Part shown: one piece after another, positions 44,111 to 54,013 of the stretch
How positions within the stretch are numbered: the stretch's first letter is position 1
How the letters are laid out: every line of letters starts with the position of its first letter
Notes under the pieces: generated by a model
The model's database searches: none
Told to the model about the DNA's origin: nothing
What the model saw: the letters and a program-made list of their open reading frames with translations, nothing else
NCBI RefSeq assembly: GCF_016864555.1
Contig: NZ_CP044012.1
Location: forward strand, 802,501-866,500
Reading direction: 5' to 3'
From: Sinorhizobium sp. BG8
Lineage (GTDB): Bacteria; Pseudomonadota; Alphaproteobacteria; Rhizobiales; Rhizobiaceae
Length of the DNA stretch: 64,000 nucleotides
Program-made: the position numbers and the translations under genes

Positions 44111-45163
44111 TCAGTGCTGCGAAATGACCATGATCCAAGGGCTGATCTGGCGTACCCGAGCCCCATAGGTTTGCGCAATTGCGGAGACCGCATCGGCGGG
44201 ATTCCTGAGATCGTAGACCCCGGTTATCCGTTGGCGTGCCAGCGTGCTGTCCGCGATCAGGATCGATCCGCGATAGTGACGGCCGATTTCGTCGATCACG
44301 CTGGAGATCGAGCGATCCCTCACCACGAGCATTCCGCTACGCCAGCCCCCAGCCAGGTCAGGCGCGTCCTTGCCCCGTTCGACCTGGCCTTCCCGGTCGA
44401 CGCGAACCCAGTCGCCTGCCCCGAGGGATGCATCCGAAGGGGACTTTCCGGCCTGGGTGGAAACCGCGACACTGCCGTGATTGACCGCGACGGCGACGGA
44501 TTCATCCGTCAGGTCGACATCGAACGCCGTGCCGAGAACGGTTGTCTCGACATTCGCCGCCCTCACCTTGAACGGCCGGTCAGGATCGGGTTCGACCTCG
44601 AAATAGGCTTCTCCCTCCAGAAGCGTAACCTTTCGCTGCGCGGGATCGAAGGCAACATCCACCGCGCTGCTTGCGCCCAGGTACACCGTGCTGCCGTCAT
44701 CGAGGTGAATGGTACGGGTCTCGGCCGTAGCAGTTGCGTGGTCGGCATTCAGCCAGATGCTGATCGCGGGCAGGAAGGCGAACACAAGACAGAGGGTACA
44801 GAGGCCCGCAGCCGCAAGTCGGAGGCCCATGCCCCGGCCCCGCCGGTGCACCTGAAGCGATCCTCGGCTTGCCCGTTGACCGCGCCCGGTGATGCCGCCC
44901 ACCGCTTGCCGCTCAGAGGCTGGAACCGCCGATTCGGCCGAGCCGAGCAGCGCCCATAGCTGCTGTGCCTCGTCCCACGCTCGCCCGTTGCCGGGATTGC
45001 GGGCCAACCAGGCGTCGAAGCGAGTGCGCAGATGTGGGTCGTCCGGCTCCTCGCGAAGCGCGATCAACCAGTGCAAAGCTTCCTGCGAAGCCTTTTCGTT
45101 TTCATCCGAGGACGTAATGCGATTGCTCCCGAAGCTCTCTACCTGTCCGTTCGCGAGGAACAC
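44111..45163 (-). CDS. FecR-family anti-sigma/sensor protein
   Basis: This inner-membrane protein passes the receptor signal to the ECF sigma factor. It has an N-terminal cytoplasmic DUF4880-like block (ALHWLIALREEPDD), one membrane helix near residues 115-135 (LCTLCLVFAFLPAIS) and a periplasmic FecR domain (TIHLDDGSTVYLGASSAVDV). The start is uncertain: GTG at 45163 is used here, but an ATT codon further in has a better ribosome site, and the open frame extends upstream to 45394. It follows the sigma factor gene directly. Confidence 0.85.
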   Translation of the reverse strand: MFLANGQVESFGSNRITSSDENEKASQEALHWLIALREEPDDPHLRTRFDAWLARNPGNGRAWDEAQQLWALLGSAESAVPASERQAVGGITGRGQRASRGSLQVHRRGRGMGLRLAAAGLCTLCLVFAFLPAISIWLNADHATATAETRTIHLDDGSTVYLGASSAVDVAFDPAQRKVTLLEGEAYFEVEPDPDRPFKVRAANVETTVLGTAFDVDLTDESVAVAVNHGSVAVSTQAGKSPSDASLGAGDWVRVDREGQVERGKDAPDLAGGWRSGMLVVRDRSISSVIDEIGRHYRGSILIADSTLARQRITGVYDLRNPADAVSAIAQTYGARVRQISPWIMVISQH

Positions 45164-45221
45164 GAGTTCGAATGTGTGCCTCGTCAATCGGACGAACGAA
45201 GCCCGACATTTTTCAGGAAAT

Positions 45222-45719
45222 CTATTTCCCTTTGGCGCATCGCTTGCGGCAATGCTCCAGCCCCTCATACACAAGCGAGTGGGCCAAGCCGATGGAAATA
45301 CCGAGAGTTTCCGCAATTTCCTTGAGCTTTCGCCCTTCGAAGCGATGCATTTCCAGGGCAATGCGCGTGCGCTCCGGAAGTTCGGACAGCGCATCCATCA
45401 CAATGCGCAGCTCGTCTCGATGTCGGACGACATCTTCCTGGGTCGGACGGTCCTCAACGACGGATTCAAAGTCCGCCTCGGCGTCGAACCTTCGTCTTTC
45501 CGCCGATATTCGCCTGATCCAGTCGATGGCCAGATTCCGGATGATGCGGCGGAGGTAGGCGGCAGCGTCGTCGATCGACCTTTCGTTCGTGGCTGTCTTG
45601 AGCCGGAGAAAGGCTTCCTGCACGACATCTTCGCCGCGCGAACGATCGCCGACGATGGCCGTCGCGTAGTCCACGAGCTCTCGGCGATGCGTAAGATATA
45701 TACTCAGTGCCTTTTCCAT
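45222..45719 (-). CDS. ECF RNA polymerase sigma factor, FecI-like
   Basis: This 165-residue group IV sigma factor has region 2 with the block GDRSRGEDVVQEAFLRL and region 4 with LPERTRIALEMHRFEG and a helix-turn-helix (LKEIAETLGISIGLAHSLV). ATG at 45719 is chosen over a weak TTG upstream. It lies before fecR and the receptor gene, the usual FecIR arrangement, and should drive transcription of the receptor and possibly the importer. No obvious Fur or iron-responsive box was recognised upstream. Confidence 0.92.
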   Translation of the reverse strand: MEKALSIYLTHRRELVDYATAIVGDRSRGEDVVQEAFLRLKTATNERSIDDAAAYLRRIIRNLAIDWIRRISAERRRFDAEADFESVVEDRPTQEDVVRHRDELRIVMDALSELPERTRIALEMHRFEGRKLKEIAETLGISIGLAHSLVYEGLEHCRKRCAKGK

Positions 45720-45970
45720 CGAGCTCAATTCGCAATCCCGACGCAATAGATACAATAACGATATGTGGCCGTATCGACGCTAGCCCCGTGGTTGCCGTTA
45801 CGACACCGCGCCAGATGTGAGATTTTCTAAAGCAGCGGACCGCTTCACACAACCGGAATCAGGCACGCATGCGTACTAAAGGTTGAGTTTGTGCCACCCG
45901 TTGTGGAGAACCACACCGTTGCGGCCCTTGTAATCATTCGTGCTCAATGAAGAGAATTAATTAGAGGCGG

Positions 45971-46750
45971 CTATCTCGGCACGATCATCGGTGCACCCGT
46001 CACCGGATCGGGCATCACCATGGCATGAAGTCCGAAAGCCTTCTTCAGATTGGCCTCGGTCACGACCTCATCAGGTGCGCCGGTGGCGACCAGACCACGA
46101 GGCCCCAGCAACACGAGATGATCGGAAAACCTGGCCGCAAGATTGAGGTCGTGGAGAACGCTGATCACCGTCGCCCCCGCCTTCAGATTACGGTCCCGCA
46201 GGAGCGACAGGACCTCGAGTTGGTGGGGGAGATCCAACCAGGTGGTCGGCTCGTCGAGGAGCAGATACGGCGTGTCCTGGGCAAGGACAAGGGCGATCCA
46301 TGCCCGCTGGCGCTGCCCTCCAGAAAGCTGATCGAGCGGCCGGTCTGCCAGCTCGACCATGCCGACCTCCTCGAGGGCGCGTGCGCAGGCCGCAGCATCC
46401 TCCTTACTCCATGGCGCAAGCAGCCCTCGCCACGGCGTCCTGCCGCGGCGAACGAGTTCGGACACGGTAATGCCCTCGGGCGCGCGGGGCGACTGCGGGA
46501 GGATTGCAAGACGGCGCGCAAGTGCACGAGTGTCCAGCGAAAGGATGTCCACGCCACCAAGAGTGACGGCCCCCTTCACGGGCGCGACCAGACGGGCAAG
46601 CGCCCGCAGCAGCGTCGACTTCCCGCATCCGTTCGGCCCCAGGATTGCCGTCATCCGCCCGGTCGGCAGTCCCAGCGACAGGTCATCGATCACCACCCTG
46701 TGGCCATAGCCGAGTGTCAGGCTTTCAGTTTTCAGCGTATTGTCTGTCAC
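45971..46750 (-). CDS. Iron-siderophore ABC transporter ATP-binding protein, FecE/FhuC-like
   Basis: This 259-residue ATPase has Walker A (GPNGCGKST), signature (LSGGQRQRA) and Walker B (YLLLDEPTTWLD). The size and the LDLPHQ-type region are typical of FecE/FhuC/FepC subunits. Its ATG overlaps the stop of the permease gene by ATGA. It energises import of a ferric siderophore through the two FecCD-type permeases. The 251-bp gap to the sigma factor gene contains no recognised feature. Confidence 0.93.
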   Translation of the reverse strand: MTDNTLKTESLTLGYGHRVVIDDLSLGLPTGRMTAILGPNGCGKSTLLRALARLVAPVKGAVTLGGVDILSLDTRALARRLAILPQSPRAPEGITVSELVRRGRTPWRGLLAPWSKEDAAACARALEEVGMVELADRPLDQLSGGQRQRAWIALVLAQDTPYLLLDEPTTWLDLPHQLEVLSLLRDRNLKAGATVISVLHDLNLAARFSDHLVLLGPRGLVATGAPDEVVTEANLKKAFGLHAMVMPDPVTGAPMIVPR

Positions 46751-47727
46751 AGATCACCCGTCTCCATTTCGCGCGCAAGCAGCCACAGCAGGTAGGGCGC
46801 CCCGAACAGGCCCGTCATGACCCCGACGGGCAATTGCAGCCCCGGAACCGCGGCACGGGCCGCAAGATCGGCAAGGACGGTGATCACGGCCCCCGCGAGG
46901 CTCGCAGCTGCAATGCGGGCCGCAGGCTCGCTAGCGCCGGTGAGCCTTGCACCCAAAGGTCCAGCCATCAGGGCAACGAAAGGTACAGGTCCGGCTACCG
47001 CCACGCCGCTCGCCGCCAAGAGGACAGCCGTCGCCGCGATTCTCCGTCTGGCGCGCTGGACTTTCAGCCCGAGACCAGTAGCAAGGTCGTCCCCCAGTTC
47101 CAGCAACGCCAGCGCGCGAACCTGCAACCCGAGCGCCACCGCAAGAATTGCCCCCAACACGAGGACCTGCACGGCATGGGTCCAATTGCGCGCGGCAAGC
47201 GACCCGGTCAGCCAGCGCTGGGCCTCCGCAGCCTCCTGCGGCGGAAGGCGGGTCAGGAGGAAGCCGCTCGCCGCCGAGGTGAAGAAGCCGATCCCGAGCC
47301 CGACGAGAATGAGAGTTATCGTTGACTGCGCCGAATCCCGGCGCAGGGAGAGAACGGCAACCACGAGCGCGGCCGTCAGGCCGCCCGCGGCGGAGAGGAG
47401 AGGCATCGGCAAGGCGACCCCGAACGCGACGCCCGCAACCACGGCCAGTCCAGCGCCAGAGGTGAAGCCCATCACGTCGGGTGCCGCAAGGGGATTGCGA
47501 AGGAGGATCTGGAAGGCCGCGCCGGACGCGCCAAAGACAGCCCCGGTTCCGATCGCCGCAACGATGTTCGGGCCGCGCAGCACCCGAAGCGTCAGGGCGC
47601 CCGGCCCGGAACCGGTCCAAAGTCCGCTCCATAGTTCGGCGGGCGTAAGCATGACCTGCCCGATCATCAGGGAAAGGAGTGCCGATCCGACGAGAACCGC
47701 ACCGAGAAGGACGAAGCCGCCTCTCAC
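46747..47727 (-). CDS. FecCD-family iron-siderophore permease
   Basis: This 326-residue permease of the BtuC/FecCD family has about nine to ten membrane segments. The block NPLAAPDVMGFTSGAGLAV is a family signature. The start is GTG at 47727, overlapping the stop of the upstream permease gene as GTGA with GGGAG upstream, rather than a start further out at 47841. It forms the membrane channel with the other permease encoded in the operon. Confidence 0.9.
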   Translation of the reverse strand: MRGGFVLLGAVLVGSALLSLMIGQVMLTPAELWSGLWTGSGPGALTLRVLRGPNIVAAIGTGAVFGASGAAFQILLRNPLAAPDVMGFTSGAGLAVVAGVAFGVALPMPLLSAAGGLTAALVVAVLSLRRDSAQSTITLILVGLGIGFFTSAASGFLLTRLPPQEAAEAQRWLTGSLAARNWTHAVQVLVLGAILAVALGLQVRALALLELGDDLATGLGLKVQRARRRIAATAVLLAASGVAVAGPVPFVALMAGPLGARLTGASEPAARIAAASLAGAVITVLADLAARAAVPGLQLPVGVMTGLFGAPYLLWLLAREMETGDL

Positions 47728-48709
47728 GCCGCTGCTCCCGGCCTGAGGCGCCTGGCGATCCAGATGAAGACGGGAGCACCGATCAGTGCGGTCATGATGC
47801 CGACGCGGATTTCGGCCGGGGCGAGAACGAGGCGACCGCATGTGTCTGCCAGAAGCAGGACACAGGCTCCCAGGATGGCGGAAGCAAACAGCTCCTTCCG
47901 CAGATCATGGCCGCTGACGCGACGTGCAAGCGGCGGCACCATCAGTCCAAGAAAGGCAATCGGTCCCGCCACGGAAACGGCAGCGCCTGTCATCAATGTC
48001 ACCGCGATCAGGGCGCCGAACTGGATTCTGGCCGGCCGTGTGCCGAGACCGCGAGCCACCGCCGATCCGAGGGAAAGTGCCTCGATGCGAGGTGCCAGGA
48101 TGAGGGCGATCCCGGCCCCCAGGATCGCCGTGATCGCCATGCCATGCAAGGGACGCGCGCCCGCCTGGGCGAGCGATCCGGTTACCCAGAAGCGGAATAC
48201 CTCGAGCGTCTCGCCGCGCGACAGGATGATCGCGGAAACGAAGGACAGCAGCATCGCATTGAGCGCAGCCCCTGCGAGGGTCAGGCGTACGTGGCTCGTT
48301 TCTCCCCGCAAACCTCCGCCGAGCGCGAAAACCGCGATCGTGGCGAGTGCCGCACCCGGGAACGCCAGCATTGACGTCAGGACGCCATCCCCTCCCCCGA
48401 AAACGAGCGATCCGACAACAATCGCGAATGCTGCCCCGAATTGACGCCGAGCAGTCCGGGGTCGGCGAGAGGATTACGCGTGAGCGCCTGCATGACGGTT
48501 CCGGCCATGCCAAGTCCCGCACCGGCAATCGTGCCGGCGACGAGGCGCGGCAGGCGAATGGAAAGAACGGTGACATGGATGGGGTCGCCGGGATCGAACG
48601 CGACCAGAGCCTGCCAGATCTCGGCCACCGTCGCGTCACGCACGCCCGCAAAAAGCGTCAGCGTCGCCGCCACGATGAGAAGGAAAAGCAGGCCGATCGC
48701 CGATTTCAT
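47724..48709 (-). CDS. FecCD-family iron-siderophore permease (frameshifted)
   Basis: This is the second FecCD-type permease. The first part (from ATG 48709, overlapping the binding-protein stop as ATGA) ends in the family block NPLADPGLLGVNSG, then breaks at the CCCC run 48434-48437. The other frame supplies AAFAIVVGSLVFGGG and the remaining membrane segments up to the stop at 47724. One more G on the coding strand makes a normal 328-residue protein. The break is probably a sequencing undercall, since a split channel would disable the importer. Confidence 0.85.
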
Positions 48710-49758
48710 GGAGCAAGGCCTGCCGCGACGCTCGACGGAACGGGCGTCTGCGGGCGCCCGTCGAGCGCCTTTGCCAACTCCGGTTCCAGTTGTTCGAGGG
48801 CATAAGGAAGGGACAGCACGCTGCCGAAGCTCAGTGCCCCGGCGATCAATTTTCCCGCAAACACCTCGCGCCCTTCACGGTGGGCCCGAAGGGTACGGCG
48901 CATTTCCAGACCGACGATGTCCGAAGCGTCATCGAAGGACGACACCCAGATCAGCAGGTCTGCATCTAGCGCCGAAAGATCCTCCGGCGAGAGCCTGGCG
49001 TAGAACCCTTCGACAGTTGAAATGTCTGTCAATTGCGCCGGTGGGCGAAATCCCAGCTCCGACACAAAGGTCGCCCGCGTATCCGAGCCGATAAAGGCCC
49101 CGGTCTCCCCTCCGGAATGATAGGCGCAAACACCGGTCTTGCCGGCCCAGTCGGGATTGCGATCCCGCGCGGCCGCGAACTTTCGCCGGGTATCCGCGAT
49201 CCGTTCCTCCGCAAGCGCGCTCTTGCCCACAGCCCGCCCAAGTATCCTCGTTATGCTGTCCCAAGGGGTACCGTAGGCCGTCTGATCCGCGGGTTGCATG
49301 AGGACGGGCGCGATCTGCGAGAGCACCTGGTATTCGTCCTGGGACAGTCCGGACCCGATCCCTACGATGAGGTCAGGCTCGAGCGCCGCCACGATCTCCA
49401 TCGACACCTCACCGGCGACCAGCTCCGGTTTTGCGTCGCCCAGGTAGGGTTGCGCCCATGGCCAGACACCATATGGCAGATCTCCGTACCACTGGCGAAC
49501 GGCAAGCGGTGCCACCCCGAGCGCCAACAGCGGATCCTGCGTGGTGTAGCCGAGCGAGACGACGCGCTGTGCAGGCTGGGACAGCACGGTCTCGCCGTAG
49601 GCATGGGAGAAGCGCAGGTCGCTTTCGGCAGCAAAAGCCGTCGATCTGGCGAGGCTGGGCGCAAGAAGGCTGCAGGCAAGCCCAGCCAGCACTTGCCGCC
49701 GGTTTGGCCCGGAGGTTTTCGTCGTAGCGCTTCGGTGGCGCGGTTCAACTCTTCTCAT
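48706..49758 (-). CDS. Iron-siderophore ABC transporter substrate-binding protein, FecB/FhuD-like
   Basis: This 350-residue periplasmic binding protein of the helical-backbone (type III) group has an N-terminal signal with a twin-arginine block (NRRQVLAGLA, near residues 19-28) and family blocks VVSLGYTTQDPLLALGV and ALEPDLIVG. ATG at 49758 has AGGA seven bases upstream and is preferred to a start at 49836. It heads the minus-strand importer operon. Tat export, as in FhuD relatives, is inferred. Confidence 0.9.
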   Translation of the reverse strand: MRRVEPRHRSATTKTSGPNRRQVLAGLACSLLAPSLARSTAFAAESDLRFSHAYGETVLSQPAQRVVSLGYTTQDPLLALGVAPLAVRQWYGDLPYGVWPWAQPYLGDAKPELVAGEVSMEIVAALEPDLIVGIGSGLSQDEYQVLSQIAPVLMQPADQTAYGTPWDSITRILGRAVGKSALAEERIADTRRKFAAARDRNPDWAGKTGVCAYHSGGETGAFIGSDTRATFVSELGFRPPAQLTDISTVEGFYARLSPEDLSALDADLLIWVSSFDDASDIVGLEMRRTLRAHREGREVFAGKLIAGALSFGSVLSLPYALEQLEPELAKALDGRPQTPVPSSVAAGLAP

Positions 49759-49859
49759 TTCAGTTCCTGCACTTATGAACGTGCCCGATAGACAAACCGG
49801 GCACGGGCCCGGACACCGAGATCGGCTCCCAATCACAGTGGATTCTACGGGGCCTCAAC

Positions 49860-50130
49860 TCACCAGATGTCCCTGAGCATCGCCTTCACAGACCTGCGGT
49901 CGCGATGACCTGCCATATTGCCGCCGGTGCCGGACGAGCCGATGTGTCCCATGTAGGACAGACTGTTTGCGTTGATCGAAAGGGCCGCGCTTTCGTTGAC
50001 CTTGTAGCTGATCGTGCATCGAAGACCGTTCATGAGGGGAGTTCGATCGCATTTCCGTTGTCGGTGAATCTTTTGCCGACGAAGCGCGCGCCGAGACGAA
50101 CCCACCAGATATTGATGAGAATTTTTGTCA
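49860..50130 (-). pseudogene. Remnant of a TonB-dependent receptor C-terminus
   Basis: About 270 bp encode the last barrel strands of a TonB receptor: LGARFVGKRFTDNGNAIELP, then a stop (TGA), TVFDAR, a frame change, SYKVNESAALSIN and a C-terminal tail ending VKAMLRDIW. No receptor sequence precedes it. One stop and one small deletion, not in a homopolymer, show true decay. It lies just upstream of the iron-importer operon, so the importer may once have had its own receptor there. Confidence 0.7.
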
Positions 50131-50602
50131 TGAATTATGCATCGCCTGGAGTCGAGTCAACCTGAGAACGGGGAAAACAGGCCACAAAGCTCCAGATAGT
50201 GAGACTTCGGACGCATGCCGGAGCCGTATCCGACGGCCCTTCTTCAGGATAGCCGTCACACGGCGTGTGTTGCGATGGTGGATGGTCGGAATGGACTTCT
50301 GCAGTCCTGGCTCAAGGTGAGTGGCAGGATATGCCGCCCTCTCGAATGCAACAGCCAGAGGGTGTTGTGTCGCTTAATCGCATTCTTCCAGTTGAATTGG
50401 GCGATAGAAGAGCCTTTGCGCGCCCGGATGGACGAACATCTGGAAAACGGCAGTCTATCCACTCACTTCAACTACAGGAAATTCAGCAAAGAAAAGACAA
50501 CTATAGATACAGACTTCCCATCCGATTTCCACCTCTTTCCTAAGCGAACCAAAGAATGGAGGCGACAGGGTTTCCCTGACAACTTCTAGGGATTAACTAT
50601 CG
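50131..50602. other. Intergenic stretch of lower GC without a recognised gene
   Basis: This 472-bp stretch lies between the receptor remnant and bcsN. A 124-codon plus-strand frame at 50215-50589 has no ribosome site and no recognised similarity. The base composition is more AT-rich than the neighbours, especially at 50460-50600. It may hold the bcsN promoter. Confidence 0.5.
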
Positions 50603-50626
50603 GTGAACATTGGCTTATGCAGGGAT

Positions 50627-51600
50627 ATGGCAAATCGGCAGCTGATTCGACACGCATCCCGTCCGTCGTGGGCCGAGAGCGCGGGCGGACGTATAGCGCT
50701 TTTCGGTAAGATGGCGCCAGCAATACTGGCAGCAGTCTTGCTGACAGGCTGCGCGTCCGACGGTGGCGCGCGCCCCTTCGAGAACCGACGCATTGTAAGC
50801 GAGAGCGAAGCACTCATCCTGCCTGGCGCAGGTGGGCCGGCTGTGGTCGATGTCGTTGAGAAACGCTTCTCCAACGCTGTCGAGCAGACGGTCGCTCTTT
50901 CGACGTCGGCCGCGACCCCGGGGCAGAATTTCCTTCGTGTGCAGTTTTTTGGTCCGATGGAAAGCCGGCTTCAGAGCCAGAGCGGCCTGAGCTTCAGGCC
51001 CATACAGGAATCGGCACTTCGCAGCGAAATGCGCCGCGAAATACCGGGCGTCGCGCTCAGGGCCTCCGATCTTTACCTCAGAAATGACTACGGGCCGTTC
51101 GGCTACGCCTTCGGGCGAAGTGCCGCAGGAGATTCATGTCTCTACGGATGGCAGCAGCTGCGCTCGAACGAAGCCGAGCGCAATGCCTTCCAGAACAGCG
51201 GCATGGTGCAGATCCGCCTGAGGCTCTGCGATAGCACGGCCGGCGAAAGGGAACTTCTCTCCGTCATGTACGGTTACACCGTCAATGGCGGTTTCGGGGT
51301 GGGTGGAATCCGTACGGCGAGCCGCGGGCCGCCGACGCCAACATCGGTGGGGACGGAAATCCGCTTCGCCCGATGGATGCCGAGTTGTCTAACACGACAC
51401 AGACCACAGTATCCCGCCCTCGCCCGGTGATCGTGCGGGTGGAAGAACAGGCGACGCGGCAGGTTCCAGCGGAGACCGAAAACTTATCAGGCATCAGGGT
51501 TCCCTCGCCGGTGCAGGGAAGCAGCGAGGAAGGGAAAGCAACCCCGACCATCGTCGTCCCGGGGCCTGCATGCGAAGGCGGACCGGACAAATGCAAGTAA
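50627..51600 (+). CDS. bcsN: Cellulose biosynthesis protein BcsN (frameshifted)
   Basis: BcsN is found in the cellulose operons of Rhizobiales. The protein has a lipoprotein-type signal (ILAAVLLTGC) and family-like blocks RNDYGPFGYAFGRS and MYGYTVNGG. The frame breaks at the GGGG run 51296-51299. The next frame continues WNPYGEPRAADAN and ends with a proline-rich tail and PACEGGPDKCK, as expected for BcsN. One more G gives a complete gene, and the break is probably a sequencing undercall. The start at ATG 50627 is uncertain (GTG at 50603 and ATG at 50711 are alternatives). The role is not settled. It lies upstream of bcsA. Confidence 0.8.
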
Positions 51601-51832
51601 ACGCCAAGCGTGGGAAGAGGCCGTTTCTCGCGACAGGCGTGCAGCAGCAGAGTTGATGAAAGCCCGAATGGAAATGCACTCCAGGGCAGACGTTGTGCCG
51701 GATTTCTCGTCACGCTCCGGAACGGGCGGCGAGGAGAAGGGCGCGAGACCCGATTTTCATGAGGAAGACCGGGGCGAACGATAGGATCGGACGAGCCCGT
51801 GCCTCTCCTTCGCCTTCATTGAAGGACATGCG

Positions 51833-54013
51833 ATGACGAAAATTCCAACCGTGCTGATCTGGGCGTTCTTCACCCTGTGCATCATCTCGGTCATTACCCT
51901 CCCCATCAGCCTGCAGACTCAGCTCATCGCCAGCATCACGGTGGTGACCCTGATGGCCATTCTCAAGATCCTGAAGGCGGAAGGAACCTGGCGCCTGGTC
52001 GCGCTCGCGCTCGGCACCTCGATCGTGCTTCGCTATGTCTACTGGCGCACAACCAACACGCTGCCTCCGATCAACCAGCTTGAGAACTTCATTCCCGGGT
52101 TCCTGCTGTATCTCGCGGAAATGTACAGCGTCGCGATGCTTGCACTCAGTCTTTTCGTTGTGGCGATGCCACTGCCGGCGCGTCCGTCGCGTGCCGAGAA
52201 GCTGCAGAAATTCCCGAAGGTCGACGTCTTCGTGCCCAGCTACAACGAGGATGCGGGGCTGCTCGCCAATACGCTCGCCGCAGCAAAGGGCATGGACTAT
52301 CCCGCCGACAAGGTCGAGGTCTGGTTGCTCGACGACGGGGGAACTGAGCAGAAGCGCGGCTCGGACAACGTGGTCGAGGCCCAATCGGCGATTGAACGCC
52401 ACGAGGAACTTCAGACGCTCTGCCATGGCCTCGGCGTGCGCTACCTGACGCGTGCGCGCAACGAGCACGCCAAGGCAGGCAACCTCAACAACGGCATGCA
52501 GCATTCAGACGGTGATCTGATCGCGGTGTTCGACGCCGACCATGCGCCTTCGCGCGATTTCCTGAAGGAGACAGTCGGTTACTTCGAGGACGACCCGCGG
52601 CTTTTCCTCGTGCAGACCCCGCACTTCTTCATCAACCCGGACCCACTGGAACGCAACCTGCGCACCTTCGAGAAGATGCCGAGCGAGAACGAGATGTTCT
52701 ACGGCATCATCCAGCGCGGGCTCGACAAGTGGAACGCCGCCTTCTTCTGCGGCTCCGCGGCCGTTCTGAGCCGCAAGGCATTGAACGAAACGAGCGGGTT
52801 CAGCGGCATCTCCATCACCGAGGACTGCGAAACGGCACTTGCCCTCCATTCCCTGGGATGGAACAGCATCTATGTGGACAAACCCCTGATCGCGGGGCTG
52901 CAGCCGGCGACCTTCTCAAGCTTCATCGGCCAGCGAAGCCGGTGGGCGCAGGGGATGATGCAGATCCTGCGCTTCCGGTTCCCGCTGATGAAGGGCGGCC
53001 TGACGCTGCCACAGCGCCTTTGCTATATGTCCTCGACGCTGTTCTGGCTCTTTCCCTTTCCCCGCACGATCTTCCTGATCGCACCGCTGTTCTACCTGTT
53101 CTTCGATCTGGAGATCTTCACCGCCTCGGGCGGCGAGTTCATGGGATATACCCTCGCCTACATGCTCGTGAACCTCATGATGCAGAACTACCTCTATGGG
53201 TCGTTCCGCTGGCCGTGGATCTCCGAACTCTACGAGTATGTGCAGAGCGTCCACCTGCTGCCGGCAGTGATCTCGGTCATGATCAACCCGCGCAAACCGA
53301 CCTTCAAGGTGACGGCAAAGGACGAATCCATCCTTGTCAGCCGGCTGTCGGAGGTCAGCAGACCTTTCTTCGTGATATTCGCCGTCCTCTTTGTCGCCTT
53401 CATCGCCAGTATCTTCCGTTTCTACCACGAACCGTTCAAGGCGGACGTGACGCTGGTGGTCGGTGGCTGGAACCTCGTCAATCTCATCATCGCCGGCTGC
53501 GCCCTCGGCGTCGTGTCGGAGCGTGGGGAGAAATCTGCGTCGCGTCGTGTGAAAATCAGCCGCCGATGCGAGTTCGTCATCAACGAGCGCCGCTTCCCGG
53601 CCTCGATTGAGAACGTCTCTGCGAATGGCGCACGCGTCCAGGTCTTCGGCATCGACATGCCGGCAGTACCCGCCGACGATCGCGCCTGGATTCGCTTCAA
53701 GCCCTATGGCGGGACATCGGAGGGCGAATTGCCCGTCGCCATCCGCAATGTCGAAGGCAGGGGAGAGGTCACATCGATCGGTTGCCGGTTCACCCCTGAA
53801 CTTCCCCAGCACCACCTGCTGGTCGCGGACCTCATCTCGGCAAACTCCGAGCAATGGACCAAGTTCCAGTCGGCGCGCCGGTACAATCCCGGGCTGCTCA
53901 AGGGAACATTCTGGTTCCTCGGCCTCGCATTGTACCAGACGAGCCGCGGCCTGGTTTATCTCGTCCGCAGCATGCGACGGAGAGGCAACGCGAGCGGCGG
54001 AGTTCGCTCATGA
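51833..54013 (+). CDS. bcsA: Cellulose synthase catalytic subunit BcsA
   Basis: This 726-residue inner-membrane glycosyltransferase (GT2) polymerises UDP-glucose into cellulose. It has membrane segments at the N-terminus and after residue 390. The GT2 core motifs are DDGG (near residue 168), DADHAP (near 230), TED (near 328) and QRSRW (near 367). A C-terminal PilZ domain has RRVKISRR and NVSANGA, the cyclic di-GMP binding motifs, with Asn replacing the usual Asp in the second. AAGGA lies seven bases before the ATG. The stop overlaps bcsB by ATGA. Activation by cyclic di-GMP is likely. Confidence 0.95.
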   Translation: MTKIPTVLIWAFFTLCIISVITLPISLQTQLIASITVVTLMAILKILKAEGTWRLVALALGTSIVLRYVYWRTTNTLPPINQLENFIPGFLLYLAEMYSVAMLALSLFVVAMPLPARPSRAEKLQKFPKVDVFVPSYNEDAGLLANTLAAAKGMDYPADKVEVWLLDDGGTEQKRGSDNVVEAQSAIERHEELQTLCHGLGVRYLTRARNEHAKAGNLNNGMQHSDGDLIAVFDADHAPSRDFLKETVGYFEDDPRLFLVQTPHFFINPDPLERNLRTFEKMPSENEMFYGIIQRGLDKWNAAFFCGSAAVLSRKALNETSGFSGISITEDCETALALHSLGWNSIYVDKPLIAGLQPATFSSFIGQRSRWAQGMMQILRFRFPLMKGGLTLPQRLCYMSSTLFWLFPFPRTIFLIAPLFYLFFDLEIFTASGGEFMGYTLAYMLVNLMMQNYLYGSFRWPWISELYEYVQSVHLLPAVISVMINPRKPTFKVTAKDESILVSRLSEVSRPFFVIFAVLFVAFIASIFRFYHEPFKADVTLVVGGWNLVNLIIAGCALGVVSERGEKSASRRVKISRRCEFVINERRFPASIENVSANGARVQVFGIDMPAVPADDRAWIRFKPYGGTSEGELPVAIRNVEGRGEVTSIGCRFTPELPQHHLLVADLISANSEQWTKFQSARRYNPGLLKGTFWFLGLALYQTSRGLVYLVRSMRRRGNASGGVRS

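Noticed and set aside
50215-50589. 124-codon plus-strand frame before bcsN
   Set aside because: There is no ribosome site, no recognised similarity, and it lies in a decayed AT-rich stretch. It is noted only as intergenic content.
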